DNA from: Bacillota bacterium
GTDB taxonomy: Bacteria > Bacillota > TC1
Assembly (NCBI GenBank): GCA_028683955.1
Contig: JAQUGR010000001.1
Coordinates: forward strand, 186,001-250,000
Length of the DNA: 64,000 bases
Reading direction: 5' to 3'
Below the pieces are notes generated by a model. The model did not search any database. It was not told the DNA's origin and saw nothing but the letters and a program-made list of their open reading frames with translations. Each line of letters opens with the position of its first letter. Within the stretch, counting starts at the first letter, position 1. A program made the position numbers and the translations under genes. Of the stretch, positions 63,041 to 64,000 are shown piece by piece.

Positions 63041-64000
63041 TGGCACAAAAGAAAAGCGCGCACACTAATATATATATATATTTATTATTGTTTTTAGCTA
63101 TATTTATAGTTTTATCAAGCAGATTATTTTATCTGCAGATTCTTAACGGGGAAAAATATCAAACTCAATCAGCTAGTAATAGTTTGAAATTGATAAACTT
63201 ACCTACTAAAAGAGGGGATATATTAGATGCTAATGGGGAAATTCTTGCAACCAGCGTTCCTATAGCCTCAATAAATTTTGATACTAATGCTATAACAGCT
63301 GATAAAGAAACTACAATTCATAATTTAGCAATTTTACTGGCACCCCTTGAAGTTAATGAAGCAAAAATATTAGAAACAATCGATGCAGCAAATAAAAAGG
63401 GCATATATGGGACTATTGAAATAATTAAAATTCCTTATGATCAAAGTCAAGGCTTAGAGATAATAGGTAAATTTTATGAAAGGGCAAAATATTTACCTGC
63501 AGCAACAGTTAATATTATCCCAACTAGATATTATCCTCTAGGACCGACATTAGGTAATATAATTGGTTATGTTGGTGCAATTAGTCAAGAAGAATATACA
63601 GATAATGAAGATATTTATACTTTGACTGATACAGTAGGTAAACTTGGAATAGAACGGTCAATGGAGATATTTAAAAAAGAAGGTTATACTATTAAAGGGT
63701 TAATGGGAACAAAGGGTACACAGGCAGTAGAAGTGGACTCTCAAGGTCGTACGGTGAATGTAAAATCATCTGAGAATGCTTCTATCCCAGGAGATAATGT
63801 AACTCTAACTATTGATATAAGATTGCAAGAAGCTCTGGAAAAAGAGCTGAATAATCAAATTAATATATCTAAGGCAGCTAATAGCAAAGCTGGAGCAGGA
63901 GCTGCAATAGTATTTAATGTTAATACAGGGGAAATTTTAGCGATGTCTTCTAAACCAGATTTAGATCCTAATGATTTTCTAGATGGACTTTCAGATGAGG
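63041..64000 (+). CDS. mrdA: Penicillin-binding protein 2 (rod-type), 3' truncated by the window
   Basis: 320 codons are visible and the frame is open at the window end. ATG 63041 follows GGGAG (63028-63032) and directly abuts the mreD stop. It has a short basic N-terminus, one membrane helix (about 12-29, encoded partly by a TA repeat), and then the dimerisation domain with KRGDILDANGEILATS, RYYPLGPTLGNIIGYVG and GKLGIERSMEIF. The transpeptidase domain begins with GAAIVFNVNTGEILAMSSKP. The catalytic SxxK lies beyond the window. As the partner of RodA and MreBCD it cross-links side-wall peptidoglycan. Confidence 0.9.

Noticed and set aside
63065-63085. TA-rich simple repeat as a possible phase-variation tract
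   Set aside because: The run is short, in frame, and encodes part of the PBP2 membrane helix; nothing suggests slippage control.

Overview
The window is strongly AT-rich by eye. Arg is mostly AGA, start codons include TTG and GTG, and Shine-Dalgarno sites are strong. It carries a T-box, a lysine riboswitch, a yybP-ykoY (Mn2+) riboswitch, DnaD, Rex and a mutS-mutL-miaA block. Together these point to a low-GC Gram-positive anaerobe, most likely of the class Clostridia. The genus cannot be fixed from the sequence alone. No phage, insertion sequence or CRISPR array was found.

Bases 1-23200 are an accessory catabolic region. After the tail of a small membrane protein comes a promoter and two tandem hairpin+terminator leader elements. 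These are followed by a long same-strand run: amidohydrolase, a three-subunit molybdenum hydroxylase (Moco, FAD and 2Fe-2S subunits), a PreA-like flavoprotein, a fused 2Fe-2S/Moco hydroxylase (XdhD type), a split 2Fe-2S + Moco hydroxylase, an iron-sulfur flavoprotein, two BMP-family lipoproteins, YgeY-like M20 peptidase, YgeW-like carbamoyltransferase, SsnA-like amidohydrolase, threonine-synthase-like PLP enzyme, hydantoinase/dihydropyrimidinase and carbamate kinase. This content closely parallels the E. coli yge-ygf-ssnA-xdhD locus and the related clusters tied to anaerobic purine/uric-acid breakdown. Two parts differ: a PreA-like protein stands where YgfK would be, and a ThrC-like enzyme where YgeX (diaminopropionate ammonia-lyase) would be. 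The inferred flow is nucleoside/purine capture (BMP proteins), ring hydroxylation or reduction, ring opening by amidohydrolases, deacylation, carbamoyl transfer to give carbamoyl phosphate, and ATP formation by carbamate kinase.

Bases 23200-34400 hold a hemolysin III-family gene and tRNA-Gly/tRNA-Arg on the minus strand, a Mn2+ riboswitch controlling a P-type cation ATPase, miaB-mutS-mutL-miaA, and a six-tRNA operon (Pro, Glu, Asp, Thr, Tyr, Gln). The tRNA operon ends with a decayed tRNA-Gln 3' half.

Bases 34400-64000 are housekeeping: leuS, an aminotransferase, dnaD/dnaC-like replication genes, a lysine riboswitch with dapB-asd-dapA, the phosphate system pstSCAB-phoPR-phoU, pgi, a divergent FolC-like ligase, nadABC, a T-box with valS-folC, rex, radC, and mreBCD followed by a penicillin-binding protein 2 cut by the window edge.

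The most distinctive observations are the tandem leader elements in front of the purine cluster, the two enzyme substitutions in that cluster, a decayed second copy of the preA-like 3' end, and the FolC-like paralog without the usual D(A/G)AHN motif.
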